Positions 1 to 10,003 of a stretch of DNA of 49,464 nucleotides are shown here, piece after piece. The DNA is from Pelagophyceae sp. CCMP2097 (Eukaryota; Sar; Pelagophyceae). The number at the start of each line of letters is the position of its first letter. Position 1 is the first letter of the stretch. Below the pieces are notes generated by a model. The model made no database searches, was not told the origin of the DNA, and was given only the letters and a program-made list of their open reading frames with translations. Both the position numbers and the translations under genes were made by a program. Location: contig MU657173.1 in NCBI GenBank assembly GCA_026770575.1, forward strand, positions 577,012 to 626,475, in the 5' to 3' direction.

Positions 1-187
1 GATCATAGGACCCCCGTAAGCGCACTCGAAAAAATCCAACGGACGAGCCAACTGAAACAAACTGCATTACAGAGCAATTGTAATTCAGTAAGGCGGGTGT
101 ACAGCCCAAGGGTCGCTTTTGGCGAAGGTTACGAATGGAAGGTCCGAGTCTTCACGGTCTACCGTCGGGGTCTACCGTCGGGGTCCG
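1..187. other. Upstream spacer of VPS36
   Basis: I see no gene here. The stretch is less GC-rich than what follows. It ends in a direct duplication of a short unit (ctaccgtcgggg at about 160-183) just before the proposed VPS36 start codon. It presumably holds the promoter and 5' UTR, but I recognise no TATA box. Confidence 0.4.
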
Positions 188-1755
188 ATGGCGTGGGTGG
201 ATTGCGGTTTGAGCGCGGCGAGGCTGCCGGTGCTGCGACCGCGCGAGGTGCAGCTCTGGGCCTTTGACAGCGTAACAGTACGGACGGCCGACGCGCAGTG
301 GCACGGCAGTTTGGCTTTAACGACGCACCGAATCGTCTGGTGCGCGCCCGGTTTCGTCCGCTGAAAACGACGCGGAGCGCAGGTGGCTCGAAGCAGAGTC
401 GCGCGAACTGGCGCTGGACGTGGTCCGAGGCTGCACAAAGCGCCGACCAAAGCACGTGCGTCCGCCGCATTCGGGCGGCGCAGAGTGCCTCGCGCGTAGT
501 TCTTCGGCAAGGCCACGGAATTCGAATTGGCCACATCGGCCGATGCCTTTGTGCTGGCCGTCGGCGCCGCACACGCAAAAGTCTTTGCCGAAACGCTGGC
601 GAGCGCGTGCGTCGCCCTCTCTATAGCACGTGCCGAGGACCTTTTTTGGAGGACCTTTTTTGGATTGTCTGTCGGACCTCTGAGGCCTCGCCTTTGAGCC
701 TTTGCGTATAGGCTTGCACGCCGCGAGTGGTCCCTCGATTCCGAACCCGTGCCGGCGGGCTTCGCGTCGTCGCGCGCGGGCGTCTCGGGCATCCTGCGGC
801 GCGACGGTTTGCGGCGGCGCAAGGCGGCGGCGCTCGCGACGGACGTCCAGACGGACCTTGCGGCGTTGATGAAGAAGGCTTCCATGGTGCTCGACACGTT
901 GAGACGCTACCAGGGCAACGACGACTCCGCGAGAAACGCTTTGCTCTCGCTCGGCGCCGCTCCTGGCCGAGGAAAGGGGGCGCACGCGCTGGCAAGGGAG
1001 ATTTGCGACTTTACCATGCAAGAGCCGCGATTTTCAAAGCACCCCTCCAACTTTTCCCTCGCCGGCGCCGCCGCGCTCGTCTCGCTGCCAGACGTCTACT
1101 GCGCCTTCAACCGCGCGCGCGGCATCTCGCCACTCGTCTCGCCAGACGACTTTTTTGACGCGTGCTCTTGTATGGCGTCGCTCGCGCTGCCGCTCGAGCT
1201 CCGAATCTTCCGATCCGGTGCAAAGGCGCTCCGGCGCGCCGCGTGCGTAAACGACAAACCTGCCCGCGCTCCCAGCCGCACCGCAGGTCGTCTGCGTCGC
1301 ACCGCCTCTCCGAAGAGCTCCGGGATGTGTGCGTCAGGAGCGGCGGCCTCTCCGCGCTCCAGGTCCGTTGCCGACCGCCTCGAACGGCATCCGACACGGC
1401 ACGCTCGAGCGAGGATGGCAATACCGCGCCTTCCTCGGTCGAAAGTCGCGGGGCGAGCATGCTCAAAGGCCTCGGACCCGCGCTGCCTCCGGCGGCGAAT
1501 GAGCCTTCTCCCTTAGGCCGCCGCGGAGCTGGACGTGCCGGCGGCGCTCGCCGTCGGGCGCCGCGTCCTAACTTGTGATGGGAAGCCGAGGTCGACGGAA
1601 GAGGGCTCTTGCACGAAAAAGGCCTCCCCGGTCGCACGCCTTCCTAGGTCGAGCTCTTGCTGGACGCCGAGGCCGACGGCCTGCTCTGCCGCGACGACGC
1701 GCCGGCGGGCCTCCGCTTCTTCCCAAACGCCTTTGTCGAAATCGCGAGACCATAA
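188..1755 (+). CDS. VPS36: VPS36 homologue, ESCRT-II subunit (spliced)
   Basis: VPS36 carries the ubiquitin-binding GLUE domain of ESCRT-II, which sorts membrane cargo into multivesicular bodies at endosomes. The ATG at 188 opens MAWVDCGLSAARL, and LALTTHRIVW follows, matching the GLUE strand that reads LLSTHRLIW in animals. A later GLUE piece (EFELATSADAFVLAV) lies near 520-560. From about 775 the winged-helix part begins with GVSGILRR, followed by DVYCAFNRARG and SPDDFFDAC, the VPS36 signature. The last exon begins after a TAG acceptor near 1648 and reads LLCRDDAPAGLRFFPNAFVE, matching the family C-terminus, with the stop at 1753-1755. Donors near 351, 620, 1240 and 1560 are only approximate. 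The identity is firm because three separated conserved blocks occur in order; exon borders in the middle are not. Confidence 0.85.
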
Positions 1756-1768
1756 TCGCGAGACCATA
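1739..1768 (+). repeat. Tandem 14-bp duplication over the VPS36 stop
   Basis: The unit atcgcgagaccata occurs twice head to tail at the end of the VPS36 frame. The first copy supplies the last residues (IARP) and the stop codon. It is one of many short tandem duplications in this window. Confidence 0.8.
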
Positions 1769-2030
1769 ACCGCCGTCCAGCTCTTGTGCACCCTTCCGCC
1801 GGCTATTTGTATAAAATGTTCTTCCAAAGGCTCTTGCCGAAGGCGCGCCGACATGGGAGTCGCTATTGGGCCAGGCCGACCCAGGATCTTAAGCAAGCGA
1901 TGCACGTCCACGCAACGTCCGCAGACGCGCCGCTGCCAAAGCTCGTTTTCGCGAAAGTCGGGCTTATGCCGTGGTCGGTGGTTCGAGGCGGAAAATGCGT
2001 CGAGGAGATTCAGAAAGGGGCTGGCCGTGT
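1756..2030. other. Spacer between convergent VPS36 and NYN genes
   Basis: I see no convincing gene. The sequence tgtataaaatg near 1807 looks like a TATA box on the plus strand, but no recognisable plus-strand gene follows it. The 3' UTRs of the two convergent genes probably lie here. Confidence 0.35.
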
Positions 2031-4693
2031 CTAGACGGCGGTGGGGAAGAGCTCGACGGCAGTCGGGAAGAGCATGGTCTCAAACGGCGAGCGTTCGGGC
2101 TGAAGCGAGGCGCGGAACGAGTCTGGCGCGAGCAGGCTCGGCCCGCCGTCTGCGAGCGAAGTCGCCGACGACGAGAGTTCCTCGGACGAGGACCGGGTGA
2201 CCTTACTGCAGCAAATGCCCTCGCTCGCGTCGCAGTCGCCGAGGTCGCCGAGGCCGCGGCCCTTGAGTTGGCCGTGCATCTCCTCCAGATACAAACCCAG
2301 GTGGCACTCGAGCCTGCGGCCGCGCGTCGCACGCTGTGCCGCCGCCGTAAGAGCTCACCCGAAGTCGTCGAGCTTTGAGAAGTCGTCTTGCTTTGCACAG
2401 AGGCCGCCGCGGACGAGGCCGCCGGAGCTCGCAAAGGCCTCGCAGTCGCCAAACGCCTCGTCGCCCACTGCGAGCGACGAGAGCGACGGCATCTGCGGCA
2501 GCGGCGCGGCGCGCAGGCGGATCCACTCGTGGGGCTCGGCTCCGCCGACGACGAGCACGCCCGCCGACACCTGCGCCGACGCTCAAATGCGGACGCGCCG
2601 AGGGGAGCCCCTCTTCGAAGACAAAGGCGCCCAAGGGCGCACGGCGCGTCCGAAGTCTAGCCGCAGCAGCCGCTGCACTTTGCGGAGCCTGGCGGGGGGG
2701 CTTCTTCGACGCGTCGGAAAGAGGGTTCTTTTCTCGGCGCGGCACCGCCAGGCGCACCAGTTGATGGCGAAGCCTTTTGAGACGGCGCCGGCGGGGTAGA
2801 GGGGGCGTTGCGTGGATTCGAATTCTGTGTAAATGTCGACGAGGTGGTTTACGAGCCTACGACCAAAGTTTTTGTGTCGGGACTGTGCGGGAGGGGCCTT
2901 TTTTGGTATTGCGTATTTTTGGTATTGCAGGTATTCTCAAGCCGCGCTGCCGCAGACGTCTTCGTGTCGAATATAGAGGGGTAGTTGGCCCGCAGCGTCG
3001 AGATTGAAGCCTGGCAAAGGCGGGTGTGGTGGGTGCGAAACGACCCGGGATCACAATAGGGATCACAATAGAGCTCCGAAACGACACGTCGCACACTTTC
3101 CTCATAGCAGTCCACGGGCCTTGCAGAAAACATCACTCACCGCCGACCCTCTGATGAACTCGAGGCTGCACTCGCTCCCCGGCGACGCGTGCGCCGAGTC
3201 GCACGGGCTGCCCCGCGGCGGCGGCGGCGTGCCCACGGGCGTCGAGTCGTTTCGGTCGCTCGAGGCGCGGACCCATTCGTTTGGGTGCGCGCCGCCCGTG
3301 ACGATCATGCCCGCTCTGGCGGCGCGCGTGCACTCGACGACGATGCGCGGGAATCCCGAAAGTTCGCGCGCGGCGGCAATCAGCAGCGACTATGGTGTGT
3401 GGGCGTCGGAGTGGTGGGGGTCTCGTGGTCCACGAGGGGGCTCCACCCAGGCGTCCAGCAAGGGCGTCTCAAAGCACCCAGGCGTCCAACAAGGGCGCAC
3501 CTTTGGCACGGCGTCGTTTGGGACGACGTGGGACGTGGGCCGTTTGTGTTTGTGGACGTGCCGCAACAGGGCGCAAATGTCGTGAAAACCCGAACGTCGC
3601 AACGCCTCCAAAGCGTGCGGCGGCCCCTGGAAGTAGCCGCGCGGCAGCGGCTGCAGCGTCTGCGGCGAGTCTTGGGAGAGGCGGAGGCAGTCGCTTCGCG
3701 AGCTCTGCGAACTGCCGAGGCAGTCGCTTTGCGAGCTTCTGCGGAGAGACTGGGGCGAGGCCCAGTCGGTCCTCGTCTGCGCGGCCCAGTTCGTCTTGGG
3801 CGAGTGGGCGGCGGCCTCGCTCCTCGACCAGTCGCTTCTCGACCATTCTGACGAGTGGCGCGGCGACGATGCGCGCCTCTTCGGCGAAGACCCAAAGCTG
3901 CGCGGCTGCGGCGGCGGCGGCGGCTCCGACGACGACGAAGACGAAGACGTCCCCCAGTCGTTGCGCGCCGCCAAAGCGTCGGACCAGGCGTCTCTTGACC
4001 GGTAGTCTTTTGACCAGTCCAAGGTAGACCGCCGTTCCGTGTAGTCCAGCGTCGAAGACCGCCGCTCCGTGAGCAGGGCGTCGTCTTCGCTGCGCCGCTG
4101 GTGGACGACCGACGAGCAGACGGAAGACTCGGACGACGACATCATCGGCGCGTCTTGGCCGGCCACGGCGGCTTCGACGGCGGCCCATGCCACATGCTCT
4201 GCGCCCCAGACGGCCTCCTCGGCCGTCGCGCCGGGCGGTTCCAAGACGACGACGGTGTAGCCTCGGTCGACGAGCTTTGCGAGGGCGGAGCGGAGCTGCT
4301 TAGTGGCATTTGCGACATTCAGAATAATTATTGTCGCGGGGGGCCGATTGTCCCATGCCCAGCAAAACATCTCCGAAATCAGCCCACTCTCGACCGAATC
4401 ATTCAGCTGCACCCCGGCCACGTGGAGCGAATAGCGCAGCGCCGGCGACAACGAAGAGACGTCGCCAAAAGCCTAACCATACCGCCGTATAGGCGCGGCC
4501 GCGTATGGGCGCGGCCGCGGCGGAGCCCCTGCAAGCGGTCCCTGCGATTTTCTCCGTCCCCGCCGTTGCGACGCGCCTTGACGTCGGCGGTGAGGCTGTA
4601 GCGCGCTTTGGCGAAGCGCTTCGCTGTGACCCCGACCGCCGCGTCGTCGACGCCCGGAAGCGCGGCCAAGTCCCAGAGCACGACGCACGCCAT
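2031..4693 (-). CDS. NYN (PIN-like) domain protein, catalytically degenerate
   Basis: NYN domains are PIN-fold RNA nucleases, found for example in MARF1. The first exon starts at 4693 with MACVVLWDLAALPG, the usual opening strand with its first Asp. A GC-AG intron (AAG|GCGCGT, acceptor TTAG near 4471) joins this to AFGDVSSLSPALRYSLHVAG, then SEMFCWAWDNRPPATIIILN. These follow the NYN order: AYGD, DMxxxAxDN, PATIxxIS. The normal second Asp and the SGDxDF motif are missing, so nuclease activity is doubtful. A Ser/Trp-rich linker follows (4130-3660; SEWSRSDWSRSE), then GFHDICALLRHVHKHKRP. Two similar segments come next: one with TGGAHPNEWVR near 3290 and one with VGGAEPHEWIR near 2540. An acidic, Ser-rich tail reaches 2031. 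The NYN part is well supported; inclusion of the 3' exons is inferred. Confidence 0.6.
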
Positions 4694-5342
4694 AGTGCGC
4701 AAACCGCAAAGGATGCTGACTGCCGCACACCGTCACGGCATGGCCGCGCAAAGGGGCAGAGGCCGACGCGGCGTCCCCTACGCGGGCCGTCGAGCGCGCG
4801 CGTTTGCCGGCGCGCGGGCCGGCGCCGCCCGGCCGCGCGCGGGGAGCGCGCAGGTGACCTCTTAGGGGCGCCTCCTCGACGGCGGCGCCGCAAGAAGGTG
4901 TCAACCCAAGTTCCGTTGTACTGCAACTCCCCGCTCTCGCCTCTCTCCCCGGCCGCGCTCTCTCGGGGCCTTTGCGCGCTGGGGCGGCTGCGTATCGGGG
5001 GGACGCCGCGCATCGAGGCTTCTTACGGCGCGTGGCGCGCGCGTCCGCGACGCGTTTCGCGCAACTGAAAAGGCGTTTGCCGGCAGACTTCTCCCGAAAC
5101 GTTTCAACACCGTTACTATGAGCGGCGGAAACACGGAAACCCGGCGGAACAGAACACACCCCTCCGACTACTGCCCCATCCAGGGTGGATTCTAAGCAAC
5201 GCCCGGGACCCTCACGATTGGGTTACGAGCGCCTCGACGCGCGCGGCGAGGGGTCGGCTACACGGTCACCGCAACGACCTCAGCCTCCTTGGAGATGCCT
5301 ACGGAGAGACAGTCTCCCATAGCTATACAGTCTCCCCTCGAG
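4694..5342. other. Spacer between NYN gene and FabD 3' end
   Basis: Open frames here are compositional (Arg/Ala-rich) and match no family I know. Around 5165-5195 is a copy, on the minus strand, of a short dispersed motif (gcttagaatccaccctgg) also seen near 39520. At 5297-5365 an imperfect tandem repeat is built on agctatacagtctcc. Confidence 0.4.
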
Positions 5343-5365
5343 CTATACAGTCTCCGCTAGAGACA
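5297..5365 (+). repeat. Imperfect tandem repeat (agctatacagtctcc)
   Basis: At least three imperfect copies of a unit near 15-17 bp (agacagtctcccatagctatacagtctcc...) lie in the terminal region of the FabD gene. The innermost copies overlap its stop codon. Confidence 0.75.
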
Positions 5366-7208
5366 GTCTTGCCCCCTCTGCGCCCACTGTCTGCGCCTCA
5401 CGCTTGAAGATGCCGGCGATGACCTTTCCCGGCCCGAGCTCGTAACCCGTCTCGTAGCCGTTGGCGAGCAGGTTGTTGCACGACTCTTCCCAGAGCACCG
5501 GCGAAGTGACCTGCGCCGCCAGAAGCTCCTTGATCACCGCCGGGTCCGAGTGCGGCTTCGCGTCGACCTAGAGAAAGCGTGAGCCGGCAGCAAAGGGCGA
5601 TGACCGCCACCGCGTCTCTTTGCATGCAAAGCCCGCCGGCCGGCGCAGTGGGAGTCGCTTGGGCACGGCCCTTTGGCAACGCACATTGGAGACGACAGGG
5701 ATGCGCGGGGCGGAGACGGTCGTCGTAGAAAGTGCCGCGGCCAGGGCTTCCACGGCCGGGGACATGAACTTCGTGTGGAACGCCCCGGCCACGGCCAGCT
5801 TGACGACCATGCGCGCGCCGAACTCGGGCTTGGCGATGTCGCACAGCAGCGCGCACGCCGCCTGCATGGCTTGGTGCCGGGGCCACTTTCATGGGGCCGC
5901 CGCGCCATCGCGGACCGCACAAAAACGCACCTTGTCACCCGAAACGGCATAGTTGCCGTTGCAGAGGTAGTTGCTATGGCGGGCCGCGTCGGGTTTCGAA
6001 GCGGCTCGCTCGACACGCCCCCGGCAGCTTTGGTACCCGGCCCCCGGTACTTACGCAATCTCGATTTTGCCGCCGGACCGCGCCGAGGCCTCGAGGCAGA
6101 GCGCGGCCACGTTCATCGAGTCGAGGCCGATGACGGAGACCTAGAAAGCGGCGCTGTAGCCGCGGCGGCGTTTGACTCGACGGCGCGCGCTCCGGGTTTC
6201 CAAACACCGACGCGGCGGCGCGCCATGCCCGTGTCCACGGCGTCGGCGGCGGCCTGCATGGCCTTGCCGCGCAGCTGCGTCAGCCGCACGCCTAGGGGTG
6301 GCCGGTGCGGCCTCTGCGCACCGAAGCGACAAAAAGTACATTGGGAGGGGCAGGGTGCGCTTACCGTCGTCAAAGGTCAGAGCGCCGGCGAAGCAGAGGG
6401 CGGAGTACTCGCCGAGGGAGAGCCCCATGGCGCAGGTGCAGGCGTCGACGGCGGCTTGGCCCGACTCGGAACGAAGTTTCTCGACTGCCGCCATCGAGGC
6501 CACGAAAATCGCCGGCTGGCAGACCTCCGTCGTGTCCAGCGACTCCTTGGGGCCGTCGCGGCACTTGGCCAGCCTCGAAGCGGCGATTGGCGAAGCCCCA
6601 TCGGAGTTGCGTATGGGCGAGCCCCATTGGAGTTGCGTCTGGACTCACAGGTCGTAGCCGACAATCTCGGACGCGCGAGCGAAGAGCGCCGCCGCCGCGG
6701 GCACCGCCGCGCACGTCTCGACGGCCTACGGGCGCGTTCGCGACCGCGTGGAGGGCGGGTCGGGAAACGGACCATGCCAACTGCCTGAGCGCCCTGGCCT
6801 ACATGACGCCAGGATCAAATACATTTTCTATGCCATCGCCAACGTCCCAGCCCGGCATCATGCGGCTTGCTCGGCTTGGCGCGTGCGTTGGAGGGCCGCA
6901 CCGGGGAAGAGGAACGTGGTCTTCGCCGAATAGCTCGCAAACCTGCGCAACGACGGTGTCAAAAGCGATCACAAAGCGTCGCAGGCCACCGCCGTGTACG
7001 CACGCGTCGTCGGCGCCCATGCGCAGCGACCGGCCACCTAAAGCAAAGCGTCGCTCTCGGACTCTTGCGAGGGGCCTTTTTCCGCAGGCCCAGCGTGCAA
7101 GACGCCGCTTTCGATGCCGTGCGCGCGGCCGGCCTTGGCCAGGCGCGGGCCGACGAGCGCGTTGGCGCAGAGCACCGAGGCCGCGAGGATGCCCGTGCGG
7201 ACCGACAT
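5343..7208 (-). CDS. fabD: Malonyl-CoA:ACP transacylase, plastid type, about ten exons
   Basis: This enzyme moves malonyl groups from CoA to acyl carrier protein, feeding plastid type II fatty acid synthesis. Joined exons read FLFPG|QGAQAVGM|AVETCAAVP, then EIVGYDL, then QPAIFVASMAA. GLSLGEYSALCFAG follows, with the nucleophile Ser in GLSLG. Next come QLRGKAMQAAADA, VSVIGLD, NYLCNGNYAVSG, VAGAFHTKFM (catalytic His) and YELGPGKVIAGIFKR. All are in family order and the stop is at 5343. Clear exons include 5343-5567, 5685-5861, 5932-5973 and 6055-6140. One intron has a probable GC donor (ATG|GCGCGC, near 6220), which restores the exact family junction M|VS. The proposed start at 7208 gives a hydrophobic signal-like leader (MSVRTGILAASVLCANALV). 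A following exon carries CAWAP, which resembles the heterokont ASAFAP transit motif. The leader splicing is inferred. Confidence 0.9.
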
Positions 7209-7585
7209 GTTGCCTTGCGAGACGGGCTGACTGAGTCTGACTCAAGTTTTGGAAGTTTTTGGGAAAGAGGATTTCTTAAACCCCCTCCTTCAACATGCAA
7301 AGCACGCGAGACAAAGGCCGTTCGAGGCTGCCGCGCCGCCTCCGGCGCAGAGGGCGCCCCGCGGAGACGCGTCTTCGAGTCGCAGGCGGCATCTAGAGCA
7401 AGAGACATCTAGAGCAAGAGAGATATCTACAGCACGCTCTCCGGAGCGTCTCGGGGGCGCCCTCGACTAGTGCCCGTTTGAGCGCGCTCACGTTGACAAG
7501 CGTCAAAAGTTGTTCGTTGCGGAAGCATTTTCGTTTGGTGATAATCCGGCAAACGACCCCGGGCGGCGTGGGGTCGCCGCGCGTG
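7209..7585. promoter_or_regulatory. Divergent intergenic region, FabD / SH3 gene
   Basis: The 377 bp between two divergent start codons must hold both promoters. Visible features are an AT-richer patch at 7245-7290 and a short tandem duplication (atctagagcaagagac/g) at 7391-7428. I see no convincing TATA box. Confidence 0.4.
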
Positions 7586-9998
7586 ATGGGCCCTTCGGCG
7601 CGGTTCGAGGCTTTGTATGACTACGCCGCCGGCGAGGCCGACGAGCTGACTTTGAAGTTGGGCGACTCGGTTACGGTGGAGGAACGCGTCGACGGCGGGT
7701 GGTTAAGAGGCACGTCGGTCGCTACAGGGGCAAGAGGCCTCTTCCCGGAATCCTACGTCCGCCCGGCGCCGCCGCTGATGGAACCGTCGCCCAAGCGAAA
7801 GCCGAAACAGCTGGCGGTCAAGTCGGCGGACGTCAAGTCGGCGGACGGCGCTTTTCGGCCGCACAAGGCCGAGGTGGCCCCGGAAACGGCGGTCCCAGAG
7901 GAGGCAGACCTCGACCAAAACGAAACGCTGCGCACGCTCCTCGAGCTCGACGCGCGCGCCGAAGCCGTGAGTCACCCTGCGTGGGGCTAACCAAAAAGGG
8001 TATCTCTCGAGGCCCGCGGCCGCAGTTGACGCATAGGCCGAGGCGGCGCTGCACGAAGAGCGGGTGGCGTCGGAGGCGTTTCGCAGCGCGGCGACGGCGA
8101 CGCTGGCGCTGCTGGAGCGGGCTTTGCAGAAAGCGCTGACGCCCCTCGCGGGTGTCGTCTTCGCGGCGCCTCGCACTTTGGCCCCTACTGCTGGCAAGCC
8201 GGGCGGCAAGGCGCAAGACGTCTGGGACGGTGACTCAGGGGATCACGTGCCCGCGGACCGCGGGGATCGACTCGCTTTGGCACTCGCAAAGAGGCTCCGT
8301 CCCTCTGTCTCCGTCAAGGCGGGTCTGCATCGCCGCACCGTCGCCTGGGACGACTTGAGCGAGGCTTTAGCTGCTTGTTACGACGACGAGTTTAGGGAGC
8401 AATCGAAGCAAAGGGACGCCCATTCGTGCCGCCTCACAAGAAAGATGGCCGCAAGATCGCTCCAAGCCATGGCGCGGCGCTGGCTCACTCGGCGGCGGTG
8501 GCGCGGCCTCGTCGCGGCGGCGCAGCGGGCGCCGAAGAAGGTGGAGATGATGACTCAAACTCTTGGGGAAGCGGCGCTGAACGTTCTCACGGCTCGAGCG
8601 CAAGGCCGCGAAAGCGCTCATGACAACGGCCGCGAAAGCGCTCATTACAACGGCCCAAAGAAGATGCAATCTTCGTCTTCGGCGCCGGCCCTGGCGGCGT
8701 CGCCACGCCGGGGCCACGTCCTGAGCCGGAGCGAGTTGGCAATCGAGCGCGCGGCCGTCGAGCGCGCGACGGGGCCGGCGTCTTCCGTGAAGAAAAAAGA
8801 GAGGCAGCCCGCATTCCAGGAGCCCGCGTCCCCGCAGTCCGACGATGACGACGCCGACGACGACGCGCGCCTCGGCGACGTCCTGTCTCGCTACGCGCGC
8901 GGGACGAGGGCTCTTTTCCGGACGTACAGCAAAGCGTTTGGGCACGGCAGAAACCTCGTCGCGCCAAACGACTTTTTGAAATTGTGCAAGGATTGCTCCG
9001 TCTGCACGCAGCTCCTCTCCCGGCAAGAGGCCACGGCCATCTGCAAGCTGTCGCTGGCGAGGGCGGCGGCGAATGGTGTAAAGTATGACCCCGGTTTAGG
9101 AGAAGCTGAGCTCTCGCGCGCCCTCGCCCGAGTCGCGGTGGCGGCGTACTCGCACATGCCGCAGATGGCAGTCTCGGACAAGGTGGCCGCTCTGCTTTCA
9201 CACATGGGTTTAACCGCGGGGTCGCCGGACGTGCGGCGGCCCCGAAAGGCCGACCACGCGCGCGACGACGCGTCGCTCTCACCCGCGGACCGCCGCGGCG
9301 ACCGCAACGACCGCGGCGACCGGCGACGGCCGCGCGTGAACGAGGTCGACGACGCTGGCCCGCCTCCCGCGAGGCCCGCGCCGCATGCGAGGGACGACGA
9401 GCCGCCGCCGCCGGCGACGCCCGTCGCGCGGCAGTCGAGCCGCCGCGCCGCGCCGGAGCCCGCGGCGGCGTCTTTTGGCCGCCCGCCTACCAATCAACCG
9501 TACTACCCGCCTTACGGAGCCCCGCCGTACGCCACCGCGCCGCCGGCGTACGCGCCATACGGCGCCGCGCCGCAGTACGCGCCGCCGTACGGAGCGCAGC
9601 CGCCGTTTGCGGGGGCGCCGCCGCCCTTTGCAGGGGCGCCGCCGCCCTTTGCGGGCGCACAGCCGCCCTTTGCCGGCGCGCCGCCGTTTGCGGCCGGCAA
9701 CCCGTACGCGCAGCCGCCGGCCTTCTCGCAGCCGCCGAGCTACGCGCCGCCGAGCTACGCGCAGGCGCCCTACCCGCAGCAACCGCCCTTTTCGCAGGCA
9801 CCGCCTTACCCAAGTTTCGGCTTCGGCCCGCCGCCGCTCGCAGGTTTCGGGCCGCCCCCTCTCCTCTTCCCGCAGCACGCGTTCCCGTTCTTGCCGCCCA
9901 TGGCCGACGCGCCGCCGCAGCACGCGCCGCCCGCCGCCGCGGCGCCCCGGCAGCCCGGGCCGGCGCGGGACGAGGCGCCGCGGCGAGATCGGCCATAA
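7586..9998 (+). CDS. SH3 and IQ-motif protein with Pro-rich tail
   Basis: This is a likely cytoskeletal or signalling adaptor. The ATG at 7586 starts an SH3 domain (FEALYDYAAGEADELTLKLG...GLFPESYV, residues 5-60). One intron (donor GTGAGT at about 7966, acceptor CATAG at about 8039) joins EA to AEAALHEERV. An IQ-like helix follows (SLQAMARRWLTRRRW, near 8460), then an acidic patch. A compact helical segment at about 8880-9210 (RTYSKAFGHGR, NDFLKLCKDC, LSRQEATAICKL, LSRALARVAVAAY) resembles EF-hand-like regions of protist ciliary proteins. The tail from about 9480 is Pro/Tyr/Ala repeats (FAGAPP units at 9605-9690). Its stop is 5 bp from the stop of the opposing gene. Partners are unknown; the domain calls are from visible motifs. 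Confidence 0.75.
9600..9690 (+). repeat. In-frame PPFAGAP tandem repeats
   Basis: Five near-identical units of about 18 bp (ccgccctttgcgggggcg type) encode PPFAGA repeats in the Pro-rich tail of the SH3 protein. They are flanked by YGAPP/YAPP degenerate repeats. Confidence 0.8.
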
Positions 9999-10003
9999 CC
10001 AGT

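Noticed and set aside
172..1021. Long minus-strand frames opposite VPS36
   Set aside because: Arg/Ala/Ser-rich shadows of the plus-strand exons; no family features.
2797..2835. Possible tRNA B-box-like ggattcgaattctg
   Set aside because: No matching A box or cloverleaf stems around it.
2849..3136. Minus-strand frame MMFSARPVDCYEESVRR
   Set aside because: AT-richer with local duplications (gggatcacaata, ggtattgc); looks like an intron of the NYN gene.
9600..9690. Regular repeats that could suggest a CRISPR array
   Set aside because: Units are contiguous, in frame and protein-coding (PPFAGA); no spacers, and the host is eukaryotic.
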